Shown one piece after another: positions 33,024 through 41,051 of a stretch of DNA of 44,818 nucleotides. The stretch spans positions 1-44,818 of the forward strand of contig JAMOVV010000073.1 of assembly GCA_027067385.1 (NCBI GenBank). The letters run 5' to 3'. The position numbers were made by a program, and so were the translations under genes. Origin of the DNA: Desulfarculaceae bacterium (GTDB lineage Bacteria; Desulfobacterota; Desulfarculia; Desulfarculales; Desulfarculaceae). The first letter of the stretch is position 1, and each line of letters starts with the position of its first letter. Under the pieces are notes generated by a model. That model had not been told where the DNA came from. It did no database searches and worked only from the letters and a program-made list of their open reading frames with translations.

Positions 33024-34463
33024 CTAAATACCCAGCTTGCCGGGGTTCATGATGTCGTTGGGGTCCAGCATTTCTTTGACACGTTTCAGCAACATCAAGT
33101 AGCCCTGGTCGGCGCGTTTGTTGATCTCCTTGGCAAAGTCCACCGGCGGCTTGTAGGGGATGCCGCCCTCGTCCAGGTCCACCCGCAGGCATTCGATGAT
33201 GGCCTGGCGGGCGTTCTCGGTCTCTTCCTTGGACTGCTTGTTAAAGGGAATCATGGCCCGCAGCATGCCGTAGTGCACCCCGCGGTACATGCTCATGCGC
33301 ACCGAGGGAGACAGGTTGCGGCCGATGAGGATATCCTTCCACCGGGTGTAGACCGGGGCCCATTTCTTGGCCGGGGTGAAGGTGCCGGGCCAGGAGATGC
33401 CGGCCCCGCCCTGCTTGCAGTAGTTCTTGGTGGAGCCCACCACCTGGCTGGGCAACTGGGTGCGGCCGCGCAGGGCCTCCTCGGGGTAGTGGGTCACCTG
33501 CACGCTGGTGCCCTTGGCCTGCTCCTCGGCGACCACCTTTTCCCATATCTCCTGGCGCGCGTCGCGTTCCTTCTCGGTCCAGGAAAAGGTGGTGGCGTAG
33601 CTGTTCCACTCGGCCGCGTCGTCGGGCTTGGGCTTGTAGGGATAGGGGATGGGCACCTGGGAGAGCCACCAGGAGACCGCGGTGATGTCGTCGCATATCT
33701 CGTAGTTGGACAGGTTGAGCATGTAGGAGTACATGTCCTCGACCGTCTCGCACGAGACCGTGAATATCTTGAGCAAGGGCGGCGCCGGGTGCACGTTGAC
33801 CCCCAGCTTGGTGACCACCCCGGTGGTGCCCAGCCAGCCCTTGAACAGGCCGTCGAGCTTGGGCATGGGCAGGGTGGAGTGCCAGGCGTCTTTTTGGATG
33901 GCGCAGGAGCCCACCCGCACCAGCTCGCCGGTGGGCAGCACCACTTCCATGGAGGTGATCTCCTGGCTCTGCAGTCCGTAGCGGGCGTTGAGGCCGCCGA
34001 TGCCGTGGCTGATGGCGCAGGAGGACACCGAGGCCGAGGGCGGCCCCACCGGCCAGCCGAAGCGCAGGCCCAGCGGGAACAGGGCGTCGGCCAGCTTGGC
34101 GTGGGAAACGCCGGGCTCGATCACCGCCACCCCGTCGAGGGGATCGATGTCGATGATCTTGTTCATGCGCTTTAAGTCCAGCAGGATGCCTCCCCGCTCG
34201 GGGATGCACAACCCGCCGATGTTGGTGCCGGCGGTGTAGGGGACCACCGGTATCTTTTCCTGGTTGGCAAAGCGCATGATCTCCTGGATCTGCTCGACCT
34301 CGGTGGCCATGACCACGTAGTCGGGCATCTTGGGGTCCACAAAGGACATGTCGTAGGAATAGGCGTAACGAATGTGCTTAGCGGCCGACGCGTTGCTTTC
34401 GCCCACGATCGACCTAAGCTCCTCAAGGATGGGGTCCAACTGCTTGGCAGCCTCGGCAGTCAT
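33024..34463 (-). CDS. FAD-linked oxidase, GlcD/VAO family
   Basis: This 479-residue flavoprotein has a PCMH-type FAD-binding domain (about 45-225), with the P-Y-T-A-G-T-N-I-G-G-L pyrophosphate-binding loop. It also has the family's C-terminal cap, ending L-D-P-N-D-I-M-N-P-G-K-L. Such enzymes oxidise 2-hydroxy acids (glycolate, lactate), and the wider family includes 4-cresol dehydrogenase and vanillyl-alcohol oxidase. An alcohol or aromatic substrate therefore remains possible. Its Fe-S partner is encoded directly downstream. In this block it probably oxidises the demethylated substrate or a hydroxy-acid intermediate; this is inferred from context. Confidence 0.88.
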   Translation of the reverse strand: MTAEAAKQLDPILEELRSIVGESNASAAKHIRYAYSYDMSFVDPKMPDYVVMATEVEQIQEIMRFANQEKIPVVPYTAGTNIGGLCIPERGGILLDLKRMNKIIDIDPLDGVAVIEPGVSHAKLADALFPLGLRFGWPVGPPSASVSSCAISHGIGGLNARYGLQSQEITSMEVVLPTGELVRVGSCAIQKDAWHSTLPMPKLDGLFKGWLGTTGVVTKLGVNVHPAPPLLKIFTVSCETVEDMYSYMLNLSNYEICDDITAVSWWLSQVPIPYPYKPKPDDAAEWNSYATTFSWTEKERDARQEIWEKVVAEEQAKGTSVQVTHYPEEALRGRTQLPSQVVGSTKNYCKQGGAGISWPGTFTPAKKWAPVYTRWKDILIGRNLSPSVRMSMYRGVHYGMLRAMIPFNKQSKEETENARQAIIECLRVDLDEGGIPYKPPVDFAKEINKRADQGYLMLLKRVKEMLDPNDIMNPGKLGI

Positions 34464-34610
34464 GTGACAAATCCTCCCTTGCTAAGGCCCGGTGGCGCCG
34501 CCCGGGGGCGGCTCTCGGCTCCCGGCCGGCCGGGAAACCGATGGTTCCAGTGCGGTCGGCCCCGGCGTTGCCCGCCCTGGCGGCCGCGTAGTTTTATTTT
34601 GGTTGCCGTG

Positions 34611-34642
34611 GGCCGGCCGGACCGCGCCGGGTCCGGCCGGCC
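34611..34642 (-). other. Strong GC hairpin between aldehyde dehydrogenase and FAD oxidase genes
   Basis: A 13-bp perfect stem (34611-34623 with 34630-34642) closes a six-base loop in the 189-nt gap. Neither side carries a proper T tract: the minus strand reads CACGGCAACCAAAATAAAAC after the stem. An mRNA-processing or stability element is more likely than a full terminator. Confidence 0.5.
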
Positions 34643-34652
34643 TCGGTGGGTT

Positions 34653-36254
34653 CTATTTTTCCTTGGGCAGGGAGGTAATCGTCCCGTCCCAAGTATCGAC
34701 CTTGCCCACGGTTTCTTCTTCTTCGGAGAACCAGGTCTGGGTCACGCACTTGCTCTCGGTGAAGAAGGCGAAGCCGTCGCGGCCCATCACGTGCAGGTCG
34801 CCGAAGAACGACTGCTTGTGGCCGGTGAAGCCGAAGATGCCCAGCGGCACCGGGATGCCCACGTTCACTCCCACCATGCCGGCGTGGGTACGGTAGGCGA
34901 ACTGGCGGGCGTAGTAGCCGTTTTGGGTGTAGATCACCGAGCCATTGGCAAAGCGGCTGTTGTTCATCAGGGTGAGCCCCTCTTCGAAGCTGTCCACCCG
35001 CTTGACGCACAGCACCGGGCCGAAGACCTCCTCGCGGCCCACGCTCATGTCCTCGGTCACCTTGTCCAAGATGGTGGGGCCGATGAAGAAGCCCTTTTCG
35101 CATCCCGCCGGCACTTGGGGATTGCGGCCGTCGAGCACCACCTCGGCGCCCTCGTCGATGCCGGTCTGGATCCAGTTTTCCACGAACTGCTGGTGCCCCT
35201 GGTTCACCACCGGCCCCATGCCAGTGTCCTTTTCGTAGGCCAGCCCCAGATTGATCTCCGAGGCGTGCTTTTTGAGCAGGGCCACCAACTCGTCGGCGAT
35301 GGCGTTTTCCACCACGATCACCGGCAGGGCCATGCAGCGCTGGCCGGCGCATCCGGTAAAGGCGTTCATGATGCCCAGGGCGGTGCGCTCCAGCTTGCAG
35401 TCGCGCATCACCAGGGCGTGGTTCTTGGCCTCGCACAGGGCCTGCACCCGCTTGCCGTTAGCCGAGGCGGTGGTGTAGATATGCAGTCCCACCTTGGTGG
35501 AGCCCACGAAGGTGATGCCCTTGATATCCGGGTGGCGCAGCAGCAGCTCGGCCTCGCCCCGGCCGGCGGTGACCACGTTGATCACGCCGTCGGGAATGCC
35601 GGCCTCCTGCCAAAGCTCCATCACCCGCATGGCCGACTGGGGCACGAAGCTGGCCGCCTTGATCACCATGCAGTTGCCGGTGGCCACGCAGATGGGGGTC
35701 ATCCAGCCGTGGGGGATCATGGCCGGGAAATTCCAGGGCGGGATGCCGGCGAAGACCCCCACCGGTTCGCGGTACAGGGCGGTGTCGTAGTTGGTGGACA
35801 CCTGCATCAGCGACTCGCCCTTCATCAGGTGGGGCGCGCCGCAGGCGAACTCGACCACCTCGGTGACCTTGAGGATGTCGCCCATGGCCTCCTGGTACTT
35901 CTTGCCCATCTCCTTGGCCAGCAGGACGGTGAGCTCCTCCAGGTTCTCATCCAGCAGGTGCTTCATGCGGTAGAGCACCTGCACCCGCTTGCTCACCGGG
36001 GTGGTGGACCAGGCGGGGAAGGCCGCCTTGGCCGCGGCCACCGCCTCCTCCACCTCCTCGCTGAGGCACTGGGGAGCCTGGGCGATAACCGCCCCGGTGG
36101 AGGGGTTGTAGCAGGGCATGTACACATCGGTGCGGGAGGTCTTCCACCGCCCGCCGGCGTGGTACCTGAGCTTTATCGGGACCTCCCCGCTGATGGGGTC
36201 GGCGGGTAGGCTGTCATCGGTAAAGAAGTAGCGATCCTTCTGCGCATCACTCAT
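34653..36254 (-). CDS. mmsA: Methylmalonate-semialdehyde dehydrogenase-type (acylating) ALDH
   Basis: This 533-residue aldehyde dehydrogenase has the P-W-N175-F-P motif and catalytic Cys307 in G-Q-R-C-M-A, the arrangement of CoA-acylating methylmalonate/malonate-semialdehyde dehydrogenases (MmsA/IolA). The late E-E-V-F-G-P-V-L and K-Q-S-F-F-G-D blocks agree. Such enzymes turn malonate semialdehyde or methylmalonate semialdehyde into acetyl-CoA or propionyl-CoA. There is an N-terminal extension of about 30 residues, and Q-A-L-C-E-A-K-N-H stands where the family often has Gly-Gly, so a related semialdehyde substrate is possible. It starts 59 nt after the gntR stop, as the first structural gene of the block. 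Confidence 0.9.
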   Translation of the reverse strand: MSDAQKDRYFFTDDSLPADPISGEVPIKLRYHAGGRWKTSRTDVYMPCYNPSTGAVIAQAPQCLSEEVEEAVAAAKAAFPAWSTTPVSKRVQVLYRMKHLLDENLEELTVLLAKEMGKKYQEAMGDILKVTEVVEFACGAPHLMKGESLMQVSTNYDTALYREPVGVFAGIPPWNFPAMIPHGWMTPICVATGNCMVIKAASFVPQSAMRVMELWQEAGIPDGVINVVTAGRGEAELLLRHPDIKGITFVGSTKVGLHIYTTASANGKRVQALCEAKNHALVMRDCKLERTALGIMNAFTGCAGQRCMALPVIVVENAIADELVALLKKHASEINLGLAYEKDTGMGPVVNQGHQQFVENWIQTGIDEGAEVVLDGRNPQVPAGCEKGFFIGPTILDKVTEDMSVGREEVFGPVLCVKRVDSFEEGLTLMNNSRFANGSVIYTQNGYYARQFAYRTHAGMVGVNVGIPVPLGIFGFTGHKQSFFGDLHVMGRDGFAFFTESKCVTQTWFSEEEETVGKVDTWDGTITSLPKEK

Positions 36255-36313
36255 TTTTCATGCTCCTAAGATCAACGATGCCTTTGAACCGAACGGCCCC
36301 AAAGGGGCGATGA

Positions 36314-37213
36314 TTATTCTTCTGTTTCGTCGTCGCGCGGCACCAACATGTATAAATCGCCCGATCCCACCTTGCGCACCAGCAGGCCGCGCCGGCACAG
36401 CTCGGGGTCCACCCCGGCCTGGACCAGGGCGGCAGCCTGGTCGCCGGTGGCCGGGATAGCCAGGGCGGTGGTACTGGATGAATCGGTAAACCCCATCTCG
36501 GCCGGGTCGAAGGGCGCCTTGCCGGTTACCTTGGACAGGTAGTCACCCACTTCCAGGAGGTCCTGGGTTATCTCGCGCCGCGCCGCCTCGGCGTCACGGC
36601 GTACCAGACACTCCAGGATGCTGCGGTGGGCGTCGCGTACATTGACGAAGAACTCGTCATCCAGATCAAGCTGGATCTTGAAGTCCTTAACCAGGCTGTC
36701 GAGGAAGTCCATTATAAGAATAAGGATGGGGTTTTGGGTCATGCGGGCCAGGTAGCGGTGAAACCCGATCTCGCGGGTCAGCTCACTGCCCAGGTCTTCG
36801 CCATCTCCCTCGATCATCTGCTCTAGCCGCTGGCGGTCGCGGTCGGTCATGGACAGGGCGGCCATGTGGGCCACCCAGGGCTCCAGCATGAAACGCACCA
36901 TGGTGATCTCTTTGATGGAGACCGACTTGAAGTGCAGGAAGTTCATGATGCCGTGGATGGTGGTCTTCATCTCCACTTCGGATATGAAGACCCCGCCGCC
37001 GATGCCCTGGCGAATCTCCACCAGGCCCATGGCTTCCAACACCCTGAGCGCCTCGCGCATGGTGCCCTTGCTCACGCCGAACTGGGCCACCAATTCCTTT
37101 TCAGAGGCCAGGCGGTCACCGGGCTTGAGTCGGCCGGAGAGCACCGCGTCGCGCACTTGGTCTATGATGCGGTCAGAGACTCTCTCGGGCTTGGTCGCTG
37201 TTTGAAATTGCAA
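36314..37213 (-). CDS. GntR-family transcriptional regulator, FadR (FCD) subgroup
   Basis: This 299-residue regulator has an N-terminal winged helix-turn-helix (about 8-78; L-A-S-E-K-E-L-V-A-Q-F-G-V-S-K-G-T-M-R-E-A-L-R-V-L-E motif region) and a C-terminal helical FCD ligand domain (about 100-235). Metal-binding-type histidines occur in F-H-R-Y-L and in D-A-H-R-S. About 60 extra residues follow. FCD regulators commonly respond to carboxylic acids and repress catabolic operons. As first gene of the block it probably controls the block and itself. The divergent redox operon shares the same intergenic region and could also be a target. Confidence 0.9.
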   Translation of the reverse strand: MQFQTATKPERVSDRIIDQVRDAVLSGRLKPGDRLASEKELVAQFGVSKGTMREALRVLEAMGLVEIRQGIGGGVFISEVEMKTTIHGIMNFLHFKSVSIKEITMVRFMLEPWVAHMAALSMTDRDRQRLEQMIEGDGEDLGSELTREIGFHRYLARMTQNPILILIMDFLDSLVKDFKIQLDLDDEFFVNVRDAHRSILECLVRRDAEAARREITQDLLEVGDYLSKVTGKAPFDPAEMGFTDSSSTTALAIPATGDQAAALVQAGVDPELCRRGLLVRKVGSGDLYMLVPRDDETEE

Positions 37214-37324
37214 ATCGAATATTCCCCAACTACGAAAGGCTTATTGTTTACGGCGCACCGCCTTTTTTCCCGTACGGTGGCCGTGGCTCTTACGAGGCTC
37301 GCGATCAAGGCCCGCGCCGCCAAA

Positions 37325-37400
37325 ACAGCGCCCAACCTGGCCCCAGGACGGCGTCCGTGGCGTCCCGAGACAGCGCCCCCCGAGCCCCGAGACAGCGCCC
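37325..37400. repeat. Direct repeats (iterons) upstream of gntR
   Basis: CCCGAGACAGCGCCC occurs identically at 37364-37378 and 37386-37400, a 22-bp period (about two helical turns). A shorter copy of its core, ACAGCGCCC, lies at 37325-37333, 45 bp (about two periods) before the core of the next copy. The phasing suggests binding sites on one face of DNA for a regulator, in the predicted leader of the gntR transcript. Confidence 0.5.
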
Positions 37401-37465
37401 GATCTAACCTAGGGACAACATCCAACGCCGGCCCTCGGCACCGACCGTCGCGGTGAAACAAAATC

Positions 37466-37496
37466 ACCATAGCAGAGCGCCTCCCCTGATTGTCAA
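37466..37496 (-). promoter_or_regulatory. Candidate promoter for gntR and the catabolic block
   Basis: On the minus strand a perfect TTGACA (37496-37491) is followed after 19 bp by TATGGT (37471-37466), preceded by TG as in extended -10 promoters. The start would be near 37459, about 245 nt before gntR, leaving the iterons within the leader. The spacer is longer than ideal. Confidence 0.4.
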
Positions 37497-37807
37497 GTAA
37501 ATTATTATGATCTTTAGAATCATTACGAACTATATGTAAGGCTATTTAAGATAACATATTGATATACTTATTTATTTAATTGACTTAGGCAATTTAGCTT
37601 TTCCGCGTCCCTGGAATCCGGACCGCCAAGTCCCAAAATGCCCCACATTCGGGCTACCGTGCCTACGCGAGTCCGTTATTGCATAATTCGCGTATTTATT
37701 TGATATTAATGGGATTTAATTTATATATTTTAATAATACCCGATTGGAGGGTTTTGGGGCTGCCGGTCACAGGGGCAATCAATTATAACCTTTAGGCTAT
37801 TTTTGGG

Positions 37808-37837
37808 TTGACTTGCCCGGCGTCGCCATTTTAGCAT
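37808..37837 (+). promoter_or_regulatory. Candidate promoter for the ferredoxin/AOR-like operon
   Basis: TTGACT (37808-37813) and TAGCAT (37832-37837) are separated by 18 bp on the plus strand. The start would lie about 80 nt before the ferredoxin gene. The match is five of six and four of six positions. Confidence 0.4.
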
Positions 37838-37926
37838 GGTTGCCTGGAACGCCCGGTGCAGGGAGGTGGCCGGGCTTCTTAGCAATGCCACCGCACACCC
37901 CACCTCCGCCGCGAGGAACCTGGATC

Positions 37927-38283
37927 ATGGGAGTCAAGATCGATCCGTTGAAGTGCAACGCCTGCATGGCCTGCGAGTTGGCCTGCGGCTACCACCGCGA
38001 CGACGCCTTCGCCCTGCTCTCTTCTTGCGTGGTGCTCTACCGAGCCAAGGACCGCAAGGACTATTACGGGGTGATGCTCAAGGAAGAAGAAAGCCTGATC
38101 ATCGCCCGGCCCGAGGGGCTGGAAGTAAACCGCATCGGCGCGGTGGACGAGGGCAGCTCCGACAAGGGCGACGCCTCGGCCAAGCCCATGCTGCTGCGGG
38201 AGGCCTGCGACCTCTGCGATGATCGCGACGACGGGCCCCTGTGCCAGCAAATGTGCCCGGTGGGGGCCATCTATCAAGATTAG
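37927..38283 (+). CDS. Two-cluster ferredoxin-like electron-transfer subunit
   Basis: This 118-residue protein has two cysteine sets: C10-x2-C13-x2-C16-x3-C20 near the N-terminus and C94-x2-C97-x8-C106-x3-C110-P near the C-terminus. About 70 intervening residues separate them. This matches the small Fe-S partners often encoded just before aldehyde:ferredoxin oxidoreductase homologs (compare E. coli YdhY before YdhV). It would pass electrons between the AOR-like protein and the membrane cytochromes encoded downstream. I chose the ATG at 37927, with GAGG ten bases upstream. A longer frame from 37813 adds unrelated residues. Confidence 0.85.
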   Translation: MGVKIDPLKCNACMACELACGYHRDDAFALLSSCVVLYRAKDRKDYYGVMLKEEESLIIARPEGLEVNRIGAVDEGSSDKGDASAKPMLLREACDLCDDRDDGPLCQQMCPVGAIYQD

Positions 38284-38379
38284 GGCGGCATGGCCGAGCA
38301 CCACGCGCTTAAACTCTGCGGCCGGGACCAGGGCTGACCAACCAACCGCGGCCCGGCATCACCTGGGGAGTTGAGGATC

Positions 38380-39684
38380 ATGGAATTCCTGTCATCGGAC
38401 AATGTAGGGGTCTTGGACCTGGCCACCGGCGAAGTGAGCGAGGACGAACTGGCCGAGGACCTGGTAGCCGAAAAAATCGGCGGCGCGGCCATCAACGCAT
38501 ATTTATATGAACAGCACCAGGACGCCGACCCGGTGGTCCTGGGCAGCGGCCTGCTGACCGGCACCCTGGTGCCCGGCACCAGCCTGGGGCTGATGAGCGC
38601 CAAGAGTCCGCTCACCGGGGCCTTGTGCCACGTGCCCATCGTGCAGTACGCCGGCATGGAGCTCAAGTACTCCGGCTTCGACTACCTGGTGCTGCGGGGC
38701 AAGGCGCCCGAGCCCTCCCTGGTCTGGATTCACGACGGCATCGCCGACGTGGAGCCGGCCGGCGATCTCTGGGGTCAGGACGTATGGCAGACGGTGGACG
38801 CCATCCGCTCCAACATGGGCGACGAGATGATCCAGGTGCTGGCCGTGGGCCCGGCGGCCGAAAGGGGCTCGTCCCTGGCCGCGGTGATGAACAACTTCTG
38901 GCCCGGGGCCGACCGCTTCGCCCTGGGCAAGGCCCTGGCCGAGCGCAACATCAAGGCCATCGCCATCCGGGGCATGGGCCTTTTGGAGGTGGCCGAGGAC
39001 GAAGACTTCGTAGAGCGCTGCGTTGAGCTGCTGGCCAAGGTCAAAGAGGGCGCCTGGGCCGGCAAGCAGGGCTTCGCCGACCTGGCCGAGGCCATGGGCC
39101 GGCCCGAGGCCGGCGGTTGGCTACAGCCGCTGATCCACCGCAGCCGCGCCTCGTTCAACGTGCCCTTTGCCTACAACTCCTTTGCCATGATCGAAGGCGA
39201 TCCCTCAGTCCTCACCGAGCCGGATATCGACGAGCCCGGGGTGCTGGTGAGCGATCCCCTGGGGGCGATGGCCCTGCAGGAGCTGGGGCTGGGCGCCGCC
39301 GAGGCGGCCGGGCTGCTGCGCGACTGCGCCAAGGACGGCCTGGACGCGGCCAACCTGGCCGCCCTGTGCCAGGCCCAAGGCAAGACCGACGCCGCGGCCA
39401 TCAGCGCGGCCCTGGCTGACATTGACGGCGAGGTGGCCGCCCCGTCCGGCCCCTTTAGCCCCTGGGCCCCGGCCCAGCCGCTCTTGGCCGACTTTGGCGA
39501 GTCCGGCGACGCTTGGTGGCAAAGACGCCAGGCGGTGGCCTACATCATGGGGCTCGACCCCATCTTCGCCCTGATGTCGCCGGAGCTGAGCGAGGAGGTC
39601 CTGGTGGAGATGGCCGCCCTGGGCACCGAGCTGGATATCACCGCCGAGACCCTGGACCAGGCGGTGAGCAGCCTACTCGGGTAG
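38380..39684 (+). CDS. Shortened AOR-like protein (aldehyde:ferredoxin oxidoreductase N-terminal domain)
   Basis: The first roughly 205 of 434 residues follow the AOR N-terminal domain: G-G-A-A-I-N-A-Y-L, T-G-T-L-V-P-G-T, A-K-S-P-L-T-G, M-E-L-K-Y-S-G-F-D-Y-L-V-L-R-G-K, and N-I-K-A-I-A-I-R-G. The canonical enzyme is over 600 residues and binds a 4Fe-4S cluster through C-x2-C-x3-C plus a distant Cys; here no such set exists. The C-terminal half is Ala/Leu/Glu-rich and unlike AOR domains 2-3. It may therefore bind a pterin or serve a structural role rather than being a normal tungsten aldehyde oxidoreductase. The ATG at 38380 has GGGGAG nine bases upstream. Confidence 0.8.
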   Translation: MEFLSSDNVGVLDLATGEVSEDELAEDLVAEKIGGAAINAYLYEQHQDADPVVLGSGLLTGTLVPGTSLGLMSAKSPLTGALCHVPIVQYAGMELKYSGFDYLVLRGKAPEPSLVWIHDGIADVEPAGDLWGQDVWQTVDAIRSNMGDEMIQVLAVGPAAERGSSLAAVMNNFWPGADRFALGKALAERNIKAIAIRGMGLLEVAEDEDFVERCVELLAKVKEGAWAGKQGFADLAEAMGRPEAGGWLQPLIHRSRASFNVPFAYNSFAMIEGDPSVLTEPDIDEPGVLVSDPLGAMALQELGLGAAEAAGLLRDCAKDGLDAANLAALCQAQGKTDAAAISAALADIDGEVAAPSGPFSPWAPAQPLLADFGESGDAWWQRRQAVAYIMGLDPIFALMSPELSEEVLVEMAALGTELDITAETLDQAVSSLLG

Positions 39685-39707
39685 GAGGTGGACCCAACAG
39701 ACTGGTC

Positions 39708-41051
39708 ATGGATCTGTACCAGCCATACACCGCTCGCAACCATGGGCTGGCCCTGGTCCCGGAGCCTGGCGACCGGGCCGGGGGGCTTGCCCCGTGGTCA
39801 GGCCATCCCCGTATAGCCGTATACACCGGCGGCGGCAGCTCGCATTCCTGGCTGTGGTTGGTTGAAATCTTCGAGCGCCTGGGTTTCTGGGACCTGGTCT
39901 TCGCCGACGAGATCGACGTGGCCCGGGGAGCCCTGGACCAGGTCCAGGTCCTGGCCGTCTCCGGCGGCGACACCTTTGGCATGGCCCGGGCCCTGGGCCC
40001 GCGCGGGGCCGCCGGCCTGGAGTCCTTCCTCCGGGCCGGGGGGCTCTACCTGGGCTCCTGCGCCGGGGCCTACCTGCCGCTCAACTCCTCCAAGGAGCCG
40101 CTGAATCTTTTCAACTGGGTGCCGGCCAAGATAACCAACCTCAGCCGCCACCTGCCCCGGGCCCGCCAGATGCCCCAAAAGTTCTGCACCCCCTACGGCT
40201 GCTCCTACGTGTTCCACCCGGTGCGCGAGGAGACGGTGCTGGAGCCCACCGGGCTGGCGCCTTTTGGCGTCGGTCAAAGCCTGCGCGCGCCGCTCTACGG
40301 CGGGCCGGCCATGATCGCCTCCGGCGAGGTGGAGGTGCTGGCCACCTACCAGGGCTTCAGCGAGCGCACCCGTTTCCTGGTGGACCCGGAGTTGGCCCGG
40401 CAGACCCTGCTGGGCCGGGCGGCGGTCATACGGTCCCGCCTGGGCCGGGGGTGTTTGTATCTCTTTGGGCCTCACTTCGAGCATCCCGGTTACGCCGAGG
40501 CCAACCGCCTGGTGGCCGAGGCCATCTACCACGACCTGGCCCGGACCGGCTGGCCGGGCCGCCAGGCCGCCGCGGCCGAGGTGCCCCGTCCCCTGGAGCC
40601 GGGCGTACTGCGGGACCTGCGGCGCCAGGTGAGCAACGCGCGCGTCGTGGCCCTGGGCTTGGAGGACCACCCGGCCCGCTGGAGAATCGGCCGCAAGCTC
40701 TACGAGCCGGCCAAGTTCCGGGTGTTTTGCGAGGCCTTGTGGCAGCGGCTGCGCAGCCGGCGGGGAGCTCTCCCCCTGGCCGGCGATCCGGAGGCCGTGG
40801 AGGCCCTCACCGCCGCCTGGCGCGCCATCGCCGAGGGTCTGCGCGCCCTGAAGCGGGAGCTGGCCCTGGAGCAAGACACCCAGGCCCGGGCCGAGGCGCT
40901 CTTCAGCGCCATCAACCGGGCCACGGCTGATTTCATGGATATCTATTTCCGCAACGCCTACCGCCGGCTCACCGCGCCGGCCCCGTTCCGGCCGGACCCG
41001 GCGCCCGGGCGCAGGCTTCCCACGGGGGACAGGCAGAGGAGACAGGCTTGA
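39708..41051 (+). CDS. BPL_N/class I glutamine-amidotransferase-like protein with helical C-terminus
   Basis: This protein of about 447 residues has an N-terminal domain (about 33-270) resembling the biotin-protein-ligase N-terminal (BPL_N) type of the amidotransferase/DJ-1 superfamily. It shows R-I-A-V-Y-T-G-G-G-S-S, A-V-S-G-G-D and a nucleophile elbow G-S-C118-A-G-A, with a late H-F-E-H-P-G-Y. The C-terminal 160 residues are helical and Arg/Ala-rich with no recognised domain. The function is unknown. It starts 23 nt after the AOR-like gene, and its stop overlaps the start of the cytochrome gene, so it belongs to this operon and may modify or mature a partner. The start is uncertain: the ATG at 39708 has no close ribosome-binding site, with GGAGG about 20 bases away. 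Confidence 0.75.
   Translation: MDLYQPYTARNHGLALVPEPGDRAGGLAPWSGHPRIAVYTGGGSSHSWLWLVEIFERLGFWDLVFADEIDVARGALDQVQVLAVSGGDTFGMARALGPRGAAGLESFLRAGGLYLGSCAGAYLPLNSSKEPLNLFNWVPAKITNLSRHLPRARQMPQKFCTPYGCSYVFHPVREETVLEPTGLAPFGVGQSLRAPLYGGPAMIASGEVEVLATYQGFSERTRFLVDPELARQTLLGRAAVIRSRLGRGCLYLFGPHFEHPGYAEANRLVAEAIYHDLARTGWPGRQAAAAEVPRPLEPGVLRDLRRQVSNARVVALGLEDHPARWRIGRKLYEPAKFRVFCEALWQRLRSRRGALPLAGDPEAVEALTAAWRAIAEGLRALKRELALEQDTQARAEALFSAINRATADFMDIYFRNAYRRLTAPAPFRPDPAPGRRLPTGDRQRRQA

Larger units (their letters stand above)
37214..37926. other. 713-bp divergent intergenic region, AT-rich on the right
   Basis: This region separates gntR (minus) from the ferredoxin/AOR operon (plus) and I see no supportable gene in it. 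The gntR-proximal half is GC-rich and carries the 15-bp direct repeats. From about 37480 to 37830 the sequence becomes strikingly AT-rich, with runs such as TTTATTTAAT. That is unlike anything else in the window and is typical of nucleoid-protein binding and regulated promoters. An inverted repeat ATGAT-N7-ATCAT lies at 37507-37523, just upstream of the gntR -35 box. Confidence 0.7.

Noticed and set aside
32995-33192. N-terminal extension of the CCG Fe-S protein
   Set aside because: It overlaps the end of the FAD oxidase gene. A strong GGAGGAGG site supports the ATG at 32994.
34374-36209. Long open frame on the plus strand opposite mmsA
   Set aside because: It is antisense to a clear aldehyde dehydrogenase, has composition typical of a shadow frame and no recognisable motif.
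39513-39707. N-terminal extension of the amidotransferase-like protein
   Set aside because: It lies within the AOR-like gene in another frame and is Gly/Pro/Arg-rich in a way typical of shadow frames.
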